From Pseudomonas abietaniphila (GTDB lineage: Bacteria; Pseudomonadota; Gammaproteobacteria; Pseudomonadales; Pseudomonadaceae), in the NCBI RefSeq assembly GCF_039697315.1, contig NZ_CP155619.1:5394001-5458000 (forward strand): 64,000 nucleotides of DNA. Direction: 5' to 3'. A model generated the notes under the pieces. It searched no databases. It was given only the letters and a program-made list of their open reading frames with translations, and had not been told where the DNA came from. How positions within the stretch are numbered: position 1 is the stretch's first letter; each line of letters starts with the position of its first letter. A program made the position numbers and the translations under genes. Shown here one piece after another: positions 34,459-42,186 of the stretch.

Positions 34459-36318
34459 TCAAGCCTGCTCGCTTACCTCGACCACACCCTGATCCTCACC
34501 CAGAAACCCGCCACTCTGGTGCTGCCACAGCCGTGCATAGACGCCGTTTTTCGCGAGCAATTCAGTGTGCGTGCCTTGTTCGATGATACGGCCGTCATCC
34601 ATGACGATGAGTCGGTCCATGGCGGCTATCGTTGAAAGCCGGTGGGCGATGGCGATCACGGTTTTGCCTTCCATCATTTCATCGAGGCTTTCCTGAATCG
34701 CAACTTCGACTTCCGAGTCCAGCGCGCTGGTGGCCTCGTCCAGCAGCAGGATCGGGGCGTTCTTGAGCATCACGCGCGCAATCGCGACCCGTTGGCGCTG
34801 GCCGCCCGATAGCTTGATACCGCGCTCACCCACGAGGGTGTCGTACCCCGTATGGCCCTGCTTGTCGCTGAGCTGGCGGATGAAACCGTCGGCTTGCGCG
34901 TTGGCTGCGGCGCTGTGAATCTGGGCATCGGTCGCGTCGGGCCGGCCGTAGGCGATGTTGTCGCGAATGGAGCGGTGCAGCAGCGAGGTGTCCTGAGTGA
35001 CCATGCCGATGGCGCTGCGCAGGCTGTCCTGGGTGACGTGCGCGATGTTCTGTCCGTCGATGCGAATCTCGCCGCTGTCCACGTCGTAGAAGCGCAGCAG
35101 CAGGTTGATCAGCGTGGATTTGCCCGCGCCTGAGCGCCCAACCAAACCGATCTTTTCCCCTGGCTGGATGCTCAGGCTCAGCCCGTCGAGCACTTGCCGC
35201 TCGCCACCGTAATTGAAGCTCACTTTGTCGAAGGTCACGGCGCCGCCGGAGGTCACCAGCACGCTTGCGTGCGGCGCATCTTGAACCTTGGGGCCGCGGG
35301 TCAAGGTGGCCATGCCATCCTGTACCGTACCGATGTTTTCGAACAGCGAGGTCATTTGCCACATGATCCAGTGGGACATGCCGTTGATGCGCAGCGCCAT
35401 GGCGGTAATCGCCGCGACGGCGCCCGCGCCGACTTCGTCTTGGTGCCACAACCACAGTGCATAGCCTCCGGCTGCCAGAATCAAGCCGACCACCAGCGCC
35501 TGATTGACGATCTCGAACTGGCTCACGAGGCGCATCTGCCGGAAGCCGGTCTGCTTGAAGTCCTCCATTGCCGCGCGTGCGAAGTGCGCTTCACGTTTGG
35601 AATGGGAGAACAGTTTGACCGTAGTGATATTGGTGTAGGCGTCCGAGATCCGTCCGGTCATCGACGACCGCGCATTGGCCTGTTCCTGCCCGACTTTCCC
35701 CAGGCGCGGTACGAAGTACCACATGGCCAGCCCGAACAACACGATCCACGCTATGAACGGAAGCATCAGTTTCAGCGCGAAGCCACCGGCCAGCGCGATG
35801 ATCGCGATGAAGTACACGCCGATCCCGGGCGCGATTTCGATGAGGGTGAACAGCACTTCACGCACCGACAGTGCGGTCTGCATCACTTTGGTCGTGACCC
35901 GGCCTGAGAATTCATCGGAAAAGAATGAAAGGCTCTGGCGCAGCATCAAGCGGTGAAAGTCCCAGCGCAGACGCAGCGGCAGATTGATCGCCAATATCTG
36001 GTGCTGCACCATCGTGCGCAACGCCACCAGCCCGATGCTGGTCACCAACACAATACCGATGCCCCACAGCACGTGACGTTCCTGATCCGACACCCCGCCG
36101 CCGGTCTTCCAGGTCGAGAGCAAGTCCACGACCTGGCCGAGGAAGGAAAACAGCCACGCCTCGTAGATCGACACGCCGGCGCTGAGCAACGCGAGCGCGA
36201 GGATGTAGCCCCGTGCGCCACGGGTGCAGGCCCACAGAAACCGCGCAAGGCCGTCGGGCGGTGGCGGTACTTCGTCAGGTGGGAAGGGGTCGAGCCATCG
36301 CTCAAATGCACGCAGCAT
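34459..36318 (-). CDS. ABC-type exporter, fused membrane and ATPase domains
   Basis: 619-aa half-transporter (MsbA/PvdE-like architecture). The transmembrane domain spans residues about 45-330 with six hydrophobic helices; the ATPase has Walker A GLVGRSGAGKST, Q-loop VTQDTSLL, signature LSGGQRQRVA, Walker B ILLLDEATSALD and the H-loop AHRLST. It should act as a homodimer in the inner membrane. Start ATG at 36318 follows CGGAGA; the further-upstream start at 36339 is less likely. It is divergent from a TonB-dependent receptor, with a Fur-like site between, so export of a siderophore or import of a ferric siderophore into the cytoplasm is a reasonable role. Confidence 0.92.
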   Translation of the reverse strand: MLRAFERWLDPFPPDEVPPPPDGLARFLWACTRGARGYILALALLSAGVSIYEAWLFSFLGQVVDLLSTWKTGGGVSDQERHVLWGIGIVLVTSIGLVALRTMVQHQILAINLPLRLRWDFHRLMLRQSLSFFSDEFSGRVTTKVMQTALSVREVLFTLIEIAPGIGVYFIAIIALAGGFALKLMLPFIAWIVLFGLAMWYFVPRLGKVGQEQANARSSMTGRISDAYTNITTVKLFSHSKREAHFARAAMEDFKQTGFRQMRLVSQFEIVNQALVVGLILAAGGYALWLWHQDEVGAGAVAAITAMALRINGMSHWIMWQMTSLFENIGTVQDGMATLTRGPKVQDAPHASVLVTSGGAVTFDKVSFNYGGERQVLDGLSLSIQPGEKIGLVGRSGAGKSTLINLLLRFYDVDSGEIRIDGQNIAHVTQDSLRSAIGMVTQDTSLLHRSIRDNIAYGRPDATDAQIHSAAANAQADGFIRQLSDKQGHTGYDTLVGERGIKLSGGQRQRVAIARVMLKNAPILLLDEATSALDSEVEVAIQESLDEMMEGKTVIAIAHRLSTIAAMDRLIVMDDGRIIEQGTHTELLAKNGVYARLWQHQSGGFLGEDQGVVEVSEQA

Positions 36319-36495
36319 GGTGGTCTCCGAAAGGATCAAATGAGGGAGAGTTTGCCATTGAAAGGCGACCAGGGCTAAAGCGAGTGCATTTCTTTACCTG
36401 CGCAGCCAGTGTCAGGTGCATGAGGCAGGGTGTGCAGCGATTCAAAAATATTTTTCAAAAACCTGTGAGGTAAATACCGTTTCGACCCGTGTAGA

Positions 36496-36514
36496 TGAGA
36501 TAGGAATCATTCTC
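36496..36514 (+). promoter_or_regulatory. Fur-box-like site between ABC exporter and TonB receptor
   Basis: TGAGATAGGAATCATTCTC has a right half that matches the Fur consensus at nine of ten positions, with a poorer left half. It lies 29 bp before the receptor start, within the expected promoter, and could also repress the divergent exporter gene. Confidence 0.5.
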
Positions 36515-36542
36515 TTTCGCTTTTCTCTACGGAGTCACTTAC

Positions 36543-38672
36543 GTGGTCATGCTGCTCAACCGCACCAATGCTTCGCTCCTCTTGTGTTCTGCGCTGCCGT
36601 GTCTGGCGATGGCTGCCCAACCGGTCACCGAGCTTCCGGTCAGCACCATTGAGTCGACCTATGACGCAAGTGGAGACTCCGACAGCTATACCCGCGCCGA
36701 CAGCAGCACCGCGAGCAGAGGAGCGACCCAGAACCGCGACGAGGCGCAGACGGTCAACACGGTGACAGCACAGACGCTCGATGACTATCAGGTGAAGGAC
36801 CTCAACGATGCGATGCGTTTCGTCAGCGGCGTCACGCAGACCAACACCCTGGGCGGCACCAAGGATGCCGTGATCAAACGCGGGTTCGGCAGCAACGACG
36901 ACAACTCCATCCTGCGCGACGGTATTCGTTCGGCCATCGGCCACAACCTGGGCGCCACCACCGACCATGTGGAAGTGTTGAAGGGGCCCGCGTCCCTGAT
37001 GTACGGCGCGCTTGAGCCCGGCGGCCTGATTAACGTGATCAGCAAACAGCCGCAGTTCACCCGCAGCACGACCCTGACCGGGTCGGGGTACAGCGAAGGA
37101 GGCGGGTCTTTCGGCGTCGACACGACCGGACCGTTGGGCGATACCGGCCTGGCGTATCGTTTGATTGCCGAGCGCAGCCATGAAGACTACTGGCGCAATT
37201 ACGGTGTCGATGAGCACACACTGATTGCACCCTCGATTGCCTGGGTGGGTGATCGTGCGAGTTTCTCGCTGGCCTACACCTACAACGACTACGCCAGCCC
37301 CTTTGATCGGGGCACGGTGTTTGTGGGCGGGCATCCCGCGGACATCAGCTACCGTGATCGCCTGGATGAGCGTTGGGCGAAGACGGAGGGCATCAGCCAA
37401 AGCACGACCGCCAAGTTCGAGTATCAGCTTAATGACGACTGGCGCAGCCGACTGACCTACGGCTGGACAGAGGATCGCTACAGCCTCGCCATCGCGCAGC
37501 CGAGCACGCTGAACGGCAACACGTTGCGGCGAATCGCCAACGGTGGCCATTACGACTATGAAAGCCGCTATACCGCGCTGGATTTTCTGGGCGACCAGCA
37601 GATCTTCGGCCAACGGCACGAGATCACGGTCGGCGTGGACAACGAGTCGCTGGATAAATACCGTGGCAAAACCTACCGCAATACCAACACCACGGCCGGT
37701 AACCTCAATATCCAGAATCCCGCCTACGGCAACCTCGCCGAGCCTGTAACCGTCAGCGCTGCACAGAGCAATGCTGAAAATAACCTCGTGACCACCTCGG
37801 CGTACTTCAAGGACAACTGGCACCTGAATGATCGCTGGATCCTGGTCTTCGGCGGGCGTCAGGAGCACTGGGATCAGTACAGCGATCAGGGCTTGGGCCG
37901 CGCGTATGCGCCGGGCGCGGATTCCAACGGGGACAAATTTATTCCTTTTGGCGGGATCGTCTATCAGCCAACTGAAACGGTGGCGCTCTACGCCAACTAC
38001 AGCCGCTCCTTCGTGCCCAACGACGCCGATGATGCGGGCAACAGCTTTAAACCCACCGAGGGACGCAGCTACGAGGCGGGGATCAAATACACGCCGGTCG
38101 AGACGCTGAATGTGAACCTGGCGGTGTACGACATCGTCAAGAAGAACCTGGTGAACAGCGTGCTGCAAAGCAATGGCGACAGCATCGACGAAGCGGTGGG
38201 TAAAGCACGTTCACGCGGTGTCGAGCTGGATGTGACCGGTGAGATCGCCGAAAACTGGAGCGTGATCGGCACCTACGCGTATGACCATACGGAGGTGTTG
38301 AAGAACGACGAGTCGCCCGAGCAGGAAGGCAATCGTCTGCCCAACGCGCCGATGCACAGCGCCAGCCTCTATCTGACCCACCATCTCGCGCTGCCGGCTG
38401 ACACGGGCAAGTGGCATGTCGGCGCCGGTGCTCGCTACGTCGGCCAGCGTCCGGGTGACGATGCCAACAGCTTCTGGCTCGACAGCTACACCGTGGCCGA
38501 CGCGTTCGTTCGCTGGGACCTGCCGACCCACGACTACAAAACCAGCCTGCAACTGAACATCGACAATTTGTTCAACAAGGAATACTACCCGTCGACCACC
38601 GGCAGCAGCACGCTCCAGGTGGAAGAGGGTGCATTGAGAACCGCCCGGCTCACGGCCAGCGTGACGTTTTGA
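36543..38672 (+). CDS. TonB-dependent siderophore receptor
   Basis: 709-aa outer-membrane receptor. Signal peptide is residues 1-25 (ends CLAMAA). The plug domain contains TVNTVTAQTLDDYQVKDLND, the RGF segment and VEVLKGPASLMYGALEPGG; the barrel ends with the receptor-family box LNIDNLFNKEYYPS and terminal residues SVTF. The start is GTG at 36543 with CGGAGT about 8 nt upstream; ATG at 36549 is the alternative. No N-terminal signalling domain is present. Sequence type is hydroxamate/ferrichrome-receptor-like. It is divergent from the ABC exporter and shares a Fur-like site with it. Confidence 0.92.
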   Translation: MVMLLNRTNASLLLCSALPCLAMAAQPVTELPVSTIESTYDASGDSDSYTRADSSTASRGATQNRDEAQTVNTVTAQTLDDYQVKDLNDAMRFVSGVTQTNTLGGTKDAVIKRGFGSNDDNSILRDGIRSAIGHNLGATTDHVEVLKGPASLMYGALEPGGLINVISKQPQFTRSTTLTGSGYSEGGGSFGVDTTGPLGDTGLAYRLIAERSHEDYWRNYGVDEHTLIAPSIAWVGDRASFSLAYTYNDYASPFDRGTVFVGGHPADISYRDRLDERWAKTEGISQSTTAKFEYQLNDDWRSRLTYGWTEDRYSLAIAQPSTLNGNTLRRIANGGHYDYESRYTALDFLGDQQIFGQRHEITVGVDNESLDKYRGKTYRNTNTTAGNLNIQNPAYGNLAEPVTVSAAQSNAENNLVTTSAYFKDNWHLNDRWILVFGGRQEHWDQYSDQGLGRAYAPGADSNGDKFIPFGGIVYQPTETVALYANYSRSFVPNDADDAGNSFKPTEGRSYEAGIKYTPVETLNVNLAVYDIVKKNLVNSVLQSNGDSIDEAVGKARSRGVELDVTGEIAENWSVIGTYAYDHTEVLKNDESPEQEGNRLPNAPMHSASLYLTHHLALPADTGKWHVGAGARYVGQRPGDDANSFWLDSYTVADAFVRWDLPTHDYKTSLQLNIDNLFNKEYYPSTTGSSTLQVEEGALRTARLTASVTF

Positions 38673-38802
38673 TACCCAAGGTCTGCGCCGGGGCAGAGGT
38701 GCTTTCCCTGAACCAGCGCAGGCCGGAGCGGGAGATCGAGTGGGGTACGGAATTGGGCTGGCGCGGGCGGTGCTTATCCTTGCGACAGGCAACGGGGAGC
38801 GG

Positions 38803-39165
38803 TCAGCTCCGGGCAACCAGCGATTTGATCTTCTGGACCACCACATCGATATCAAACGGTTTATCCAGGACCTCGATGAAGAGATCTGGACGCGCGACCC
38901 CGAGATACGCTTGTGCCCCGCTCATGAGCATGATCGGGGTGGCGGCGTGAAGATCCTTGCTCCTCACCGCGTCTGCAAACTCGATACCTGTCATGCCGGG
39001 CATCATGAAATCGGTGATGATGAGATCGGGGCGTTCCCTGTCCAGAATCTCAAGCGCCTTCTTCCCGCTTCCGGCGGTGACAGTCATGTAACCCTCATCC
39101 TCAAGCGCAAAGCTCAGAATGTCTGCAATCAGGTATTCGTCATCGACGATAAGAATGGTCGTCAT
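38803..39165 (-). CDS. Stand-alone receiver protein next to KaiC-like ATPase
   Basis: 120-aa single receiver domain: acidic pocket LIVDDEYLI, phosphoacceptor Asp in IITDFMMPGMTG, Ser in LMSGAQ and Lys in VLDKPFD. It has no output domain. It follows the KaiC-like gene by 83 bp in the same direction, and the hybrid kinase at 42187-44634 is a plausible phosphate donor. Receiver proteins encoded with KaiC-like ATPases occur in several proteobacteria, but their role is not established. Confidence 0.9.
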   Translation of the reverse strand: MTTILIVDDEYLIADILSFALEDEGYMTVTAGSGKKALEILDRERPDLIITDFMMPGMTGIEFADAVRSKDLHAATPIMLMSGAQAYLGVARPDLFIEVLDKPFDIDVVVQKIKSLVARS

Positions 39166-39248
39166 GACTTGAGCGCTCGTCGGAGCCTGTCAAATGTGCT
39201 TGGACGCGCAAGCCAGACTCGCTGTGTCGTTTTTAACATGTGCATGAG

Positions 39249-40637
39249 TCAGACCTTATTCACGGCTACCCCAAAATCACCTATAGCCACCTCGAGCAGA
39301 GAAGGGTCGTAGGCACTGTCTCTGATTTTCAGAATAAAAAGCTCGCGTTTAAGTTCAGAACCTTTTCGTGCGAATCGGATGAGGAGCAGATTGTCCACGA
39401 TGCTCGAGAGATCCGAGGCGGGTGCATCGATCTCACTGCCCAATAATGTTTGCGTCTCCCACGAGGCCATGGTGGTGACGCCTCGGGTGCGCAACTCCGC
39501 CATCAGTGCGGCGAGCAGGTCATGAATTCTGCTTTTGTCCGCCGCGACCCGGCCCATTCCACTGAGGCTGTCGATGAAGACTCGCTTGATCCCTTTCTCC
39601 TCGACAACCTCGAGCAGCTGGTACCCCAGCTTGTCAATCAGGCCGGGTGTCGTGGGATTCCAGATGACGTGCAGGGCTCCGCTGCTCTGCATGGCGTCAA
39701 GGTCGATACCGAACGCGTTGGCCTTGACCCTCAGCCGCTGTGGCGATTCGAAAAACCCGAATAACAGCCCAGGCTCCTGCGGCGTACATTTGCTCAGGAA
39801 GTGCATGCCGATGGAGGTTTTTCCGGCGCCGGACGGGCCCGTCAGCAACGTGACAGAAGAGCCGACAAGTCCGCCGCCGATCTGCGGATCCAGGGAGTCG
39901 ATGCCACTGCTGACAGGCGCGATCGACGCCAGGTCAACCACTGACGCACAGCTCAAGACGCTCTCGAGCCTTGGGTAAACGTCGATCCCCTTGTCCGTGA
40001 TTTCAAACTCGTGCGCACCCGGCAACGAACCGCTTCCGCGGGTTTTGCGAAGCCTCATGCGGCGCACGGTCCTGGGGCCAAAGGTCTCTTCACCCATCTC
40101 GATGACGCCATCGACCATCGTGTGCTCCGGGCTGCCGTCGTCCAGCTGCGAGCTGGTCAGGAAGATGACGGTGCAGCCAGCAAAGGCGGCATGGCCCTGA
40201 AGCTCTGAAATGAATTTCTTGGTATCGATAGGCAGTTCGGCCTGAGAGCGGGCGTTCAAGAGGCCATCCAGGATCATCAACGTGGACTTCTGTCTGCTGA
40301 TTTCCCGACGCAGCAACTTGACGACTTCGTCCAGACCCTCATTTTCCAGTGTGTCGAATGCGCTGACGAACTGGATTTTTCCGCCGATCTGGCTTTTGTC
40401 GAAAAAACTGAGCGTCGACAGGAAATGGAACAGCCGATCGTGAGGCTCTGCGAGCAACGTGGCGAAGAGGACATTTGCGCCGTTGCGCACATGGTTGAAA
40501 CCGATCTGATTCGCCAGGATCGTTTTCCCTGAGCCAGGGCGACCTTGAACGATGTACGAAGCCCCCGCGACCAATCCACCCTTCAACAGGGTATCAAGGC
40601 CCTCAATGCCGCTTTTCAGGCGTTTTAAATGTTCCAC
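39249..40637 (-). CDS. KaiC-like double RecA-domain ATPase
   Basis: 462-aa protein with two tandem KaiC/RadA-type domains. Domain 1 has GRPGSGKT (residues about 33-40) and Walker B LMILDGLL; domain 2 has GPSGAGKT (about 268) and RVFIDSLS. Cyanobacterial KaiC carries a catalytic Glu pair after the first strand of each domain; here only one acidic residue stands at each position (LLAEP in domain 1, FFESP in domain 2). No C-terminal KaiA-binding tail is apparent, and no kaiA or kaiB gene is nearby. It is therefore a KaiC homologue probably acting as a signalling ATPase with the adjacent receiver rather than a clock. Confidence 0.9.
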   Translation of the reverse strand: MEHLKRLKSGIEGLDTLLKGGLVAGASYIVQGRPGSGKTILANQIGFNHVRNGANVLFATLLAEPHDRLFHFLSTLSFFDKSQIGGKIQFVSAFDTLENEGLDEVVKLLRREISRQKSTLMILDGLLNARSQAELPIDTKKFISELQGHAAFAGCTVIFLTSSQLDDGSPEHTMVDGVIEMGEETFGPRTVRRMRLRKTRGSGSLPGAHEFEITDKGIDVYPRLESVLSCASVVDLASIAPVSSGIDSLDPQIGGGLVGSSVTLLTGPSGAGKTSIGMHFLSKCTPQEPGLLFGFFESPQRLRVKANAFGIDLDAMQSSGALHVIWNPTTPGLIDKLGYQLLEVVEEKGIKRVFIDSLSGMGRVAADKSRIHDLLAALMAELRTRGVTTMASWETQTLLGSEIDAPASDLSSIVDNLLLIRFARKGSELKRELFILKIRDSAYDPSLLEVAIGDFGVAVNKV

Positions 40638-40796
40638 GTCTCAGACCTCTACTGATTCAGCCAGCAACACGATGAGTGTACGGGGCGGTGCTGATGCTGC
40701 TGGTTGTTGCGGACAGCTATTCTATCCAAAGCGAGGGCGTGCGCTAGCCATCTTTTCAAGGAGCGACTTGCGGGGCAGGCTTCATCGATGGAGTCT

Positions 40797-41111
40797 TTAA
40801 AACGAGGTCAGCGGCGTCGGTTGCAGCAGCTCGCGCGTGCTGTCAGTGATGATGACGGGACGATACTGCAGGTCGACCAGATGCTCCGGGTTTTCGTCGG
40901 GGGAAGGGCAGGCGAGCGCCCCGAACGCCCGTGCAATCTCGGCGTGCTCATTCGGGAAAAATACAAACGTTTCTGCCGTGGCGGCATTGATCATCAGGCG
41001 GTAGGGGGATTCAGCCGTGGGGCACAGCAACAGCCGGAGTTCGTCCAGAATTCTCAAACGATGGTAGACGGATGCTCCATGCCCCAACGATTTACTGTAC
41101 CAATCGGCCAT
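40797..41111 (-). CDS. Hypothetical protein
   Basis: 104 aa from the ATG at 41111 (MADWYSKSLGHGASVYHRL). I do not recognise a family. The composition is protein-like (hydrophobic core segments LRILDELRLLLCP and AEIARAFGALA), there is no signal peptide or membrane helix. A longer open frame to 41207 exists but its extra residues are unconvincing. It lies between the KaiC-like gene and PagL on the same strand, so it may belong to the signalling block. Confidence 0.5.
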   Translation of the reverse strand: MADWYSKSLGHGASVYHRLRILDELRLLLCPTAESPYRLMINAATAETFVFFPNEHAEIARAFGALACPSPDENPEHLVDLQYRPVIITDSTRELLQPTPLTSF

Positions 41112-41254
41112 ATCTTTGCTCGTCAAACGTGTAGTTAAGGTTCTGACAAACCGCTGAAAATGTTGGTTCCGCAGCCCCGGACAGGTCTCAGCGTGGGCGG
41201 GTGGCATGTGAGAAACATGCCACCCCGTTTTCTACGACCCGATTAGCGTTCGCG

Positions 41255-41776
41255 TCAGATCGAATGGCTATAGAACAGCGCGTAGGATTCGATCCCGTCG
41301 TTTGGCTCTTTGATGCCCGCGTTGGAGTAATGGGTGACGCGCAAGCCTACCTTTTGCGTATCCCCGATCTTGAGGCCGGCGCCCAGGCGGTCTTCAAAGT
41401 TGAAGGCGGAACCGAATTTTTGATCGCCCGCCGTTGTGCCTGAGAACATCGCGACGCCAATGCCCGCTTCCACGAATGGCTTGACATGGCCGCTTCCGAA
41501 TTCGTAAACGAAGACCGGGGCGAAGGACACGGAATGACGGCCGCCTGCTTCATCGCCGGCTTCCCAGTAGGTGTAACCCAGATCCCAATAGCCGGTCAGT
41601 TTGCCCGTCGTGCTTTCCATCCAGCTTTTGTCCCAATCGAAACCCAGGCCGACGCGGGCGGTAAGGCCGCCTTGGCTGGTGGCGCCGAGTGCGCCGGAGA
41701 TGTCGGCGGCGTGGGCATTCAGCGAGAGACTGGACAGGCAGAACGCAGCGATCAGGAGATTTTTCATAGTCTTCAT
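41255..41776 (-). CDS. pagL: Lipid A 3-O-deacylase
   Basis: 173-aa outer-membrane beta-barrel that removes the 3-O-linked acyl chain of lipid A and so modulates endotoxin and polymyxin responses. Signal peptide is residues 1-23 (ends NAHA). The catalytic His-Ser pair and nearby Glu are seen in RVTHYSNAGIKEPNDGIESY, which is the PagL fingerprint. The C-terminus (LFYSHSI) ends with aliphatic/aromatic residues as in barrels. The start at 41776 has a weak ribosome-binding site; ATG at 41767 is the alternative. It is monocistronic in appearance, among signalling genes. Confidence 0.9.
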   Translation of the reverse strand: MKTMKNLLIAAFCLSSLSLNAHAADISGALGATSQGGLTARVGLGFDWDKSWMESTTGKLTGYWDLGYTYWEAGDEAGGRHSVSFAPVFVYEFGSGHVKPFVEAGIGVAMFSGTTAGDQKFGSAFNFEDRLGAGLKIGDTQKVGLRVTHYSNAGIKEPNDGIESYALFYSHSI

Positions 41777-41958
41777 GAGGCAATATCTTGATGAGGATAA
41801 GGATGCGGCAACGCCGCGCGTGGGATAGGGCAGATCGCCATCAAAATGGTTCAATTTTTTTACAGGAAGGAAAATTGAACGGCCGTATGCCGTTGAGATC
41901 CGAGTTTTACACCCACAGCAGGCGTGCCAGCAGCATGCAGGCAAAGCGAGGAATTTCC

Positions 41959-42144
41959 ATGGCCGTCACTGTCAAGAAGCTGGAAGGGACTGAAGTGCCT
42001 GAGGCATTGCGTCGCGGGGAAGGTCAACAGATCTTTGAAGTGACCGATGTCGACGGCAGCACGCATTACCGGGAAAACGAGGTAGACGCGGCAAAGCTGG
42101 TCGTCGAGCTCAGCGAAGAGGCCAGGAAAGCAGAGAACAGGTGA
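41959..42144 (+). CDS. Small hypothetical protein
   Basis: 61-aa acidic protein (MAVTVKKLEGTEVPEALR...). No family recognised. It has a basic start, then an amphipathic, glutamate-rich C-terminal helix. The ATG at 41959 follows GAGG with 7 nt spacing, and the composition is protein-like. It lies between pagL and the hybrid kinase on the opposite strand to both. Confidence 0.6.
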   Translation: MAVTVKKLEGTEVPEALRRGEGQQIFEVTDVDGSTHYRENEVDAAKLVVELSEEARKAENR

Positions 42145-42186
42145 AGCAGTCGCCCGACAGCCGAGGATTTTTACAAAAAAGGCGCT

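Noticed and set aside
36507..38168. Long minus-strand open frame opposite the second TonB receptor
   Set aside because: It is antisense to a well-supported receptor and has no recognisable domain; codon-bias artefact.
39249..40637. A true circadian clock KaiC
   Set aside because: No kaiA or kaiB, no second catalytic Glu in either domain, and pseudomonads are not known to have a Kai clock.
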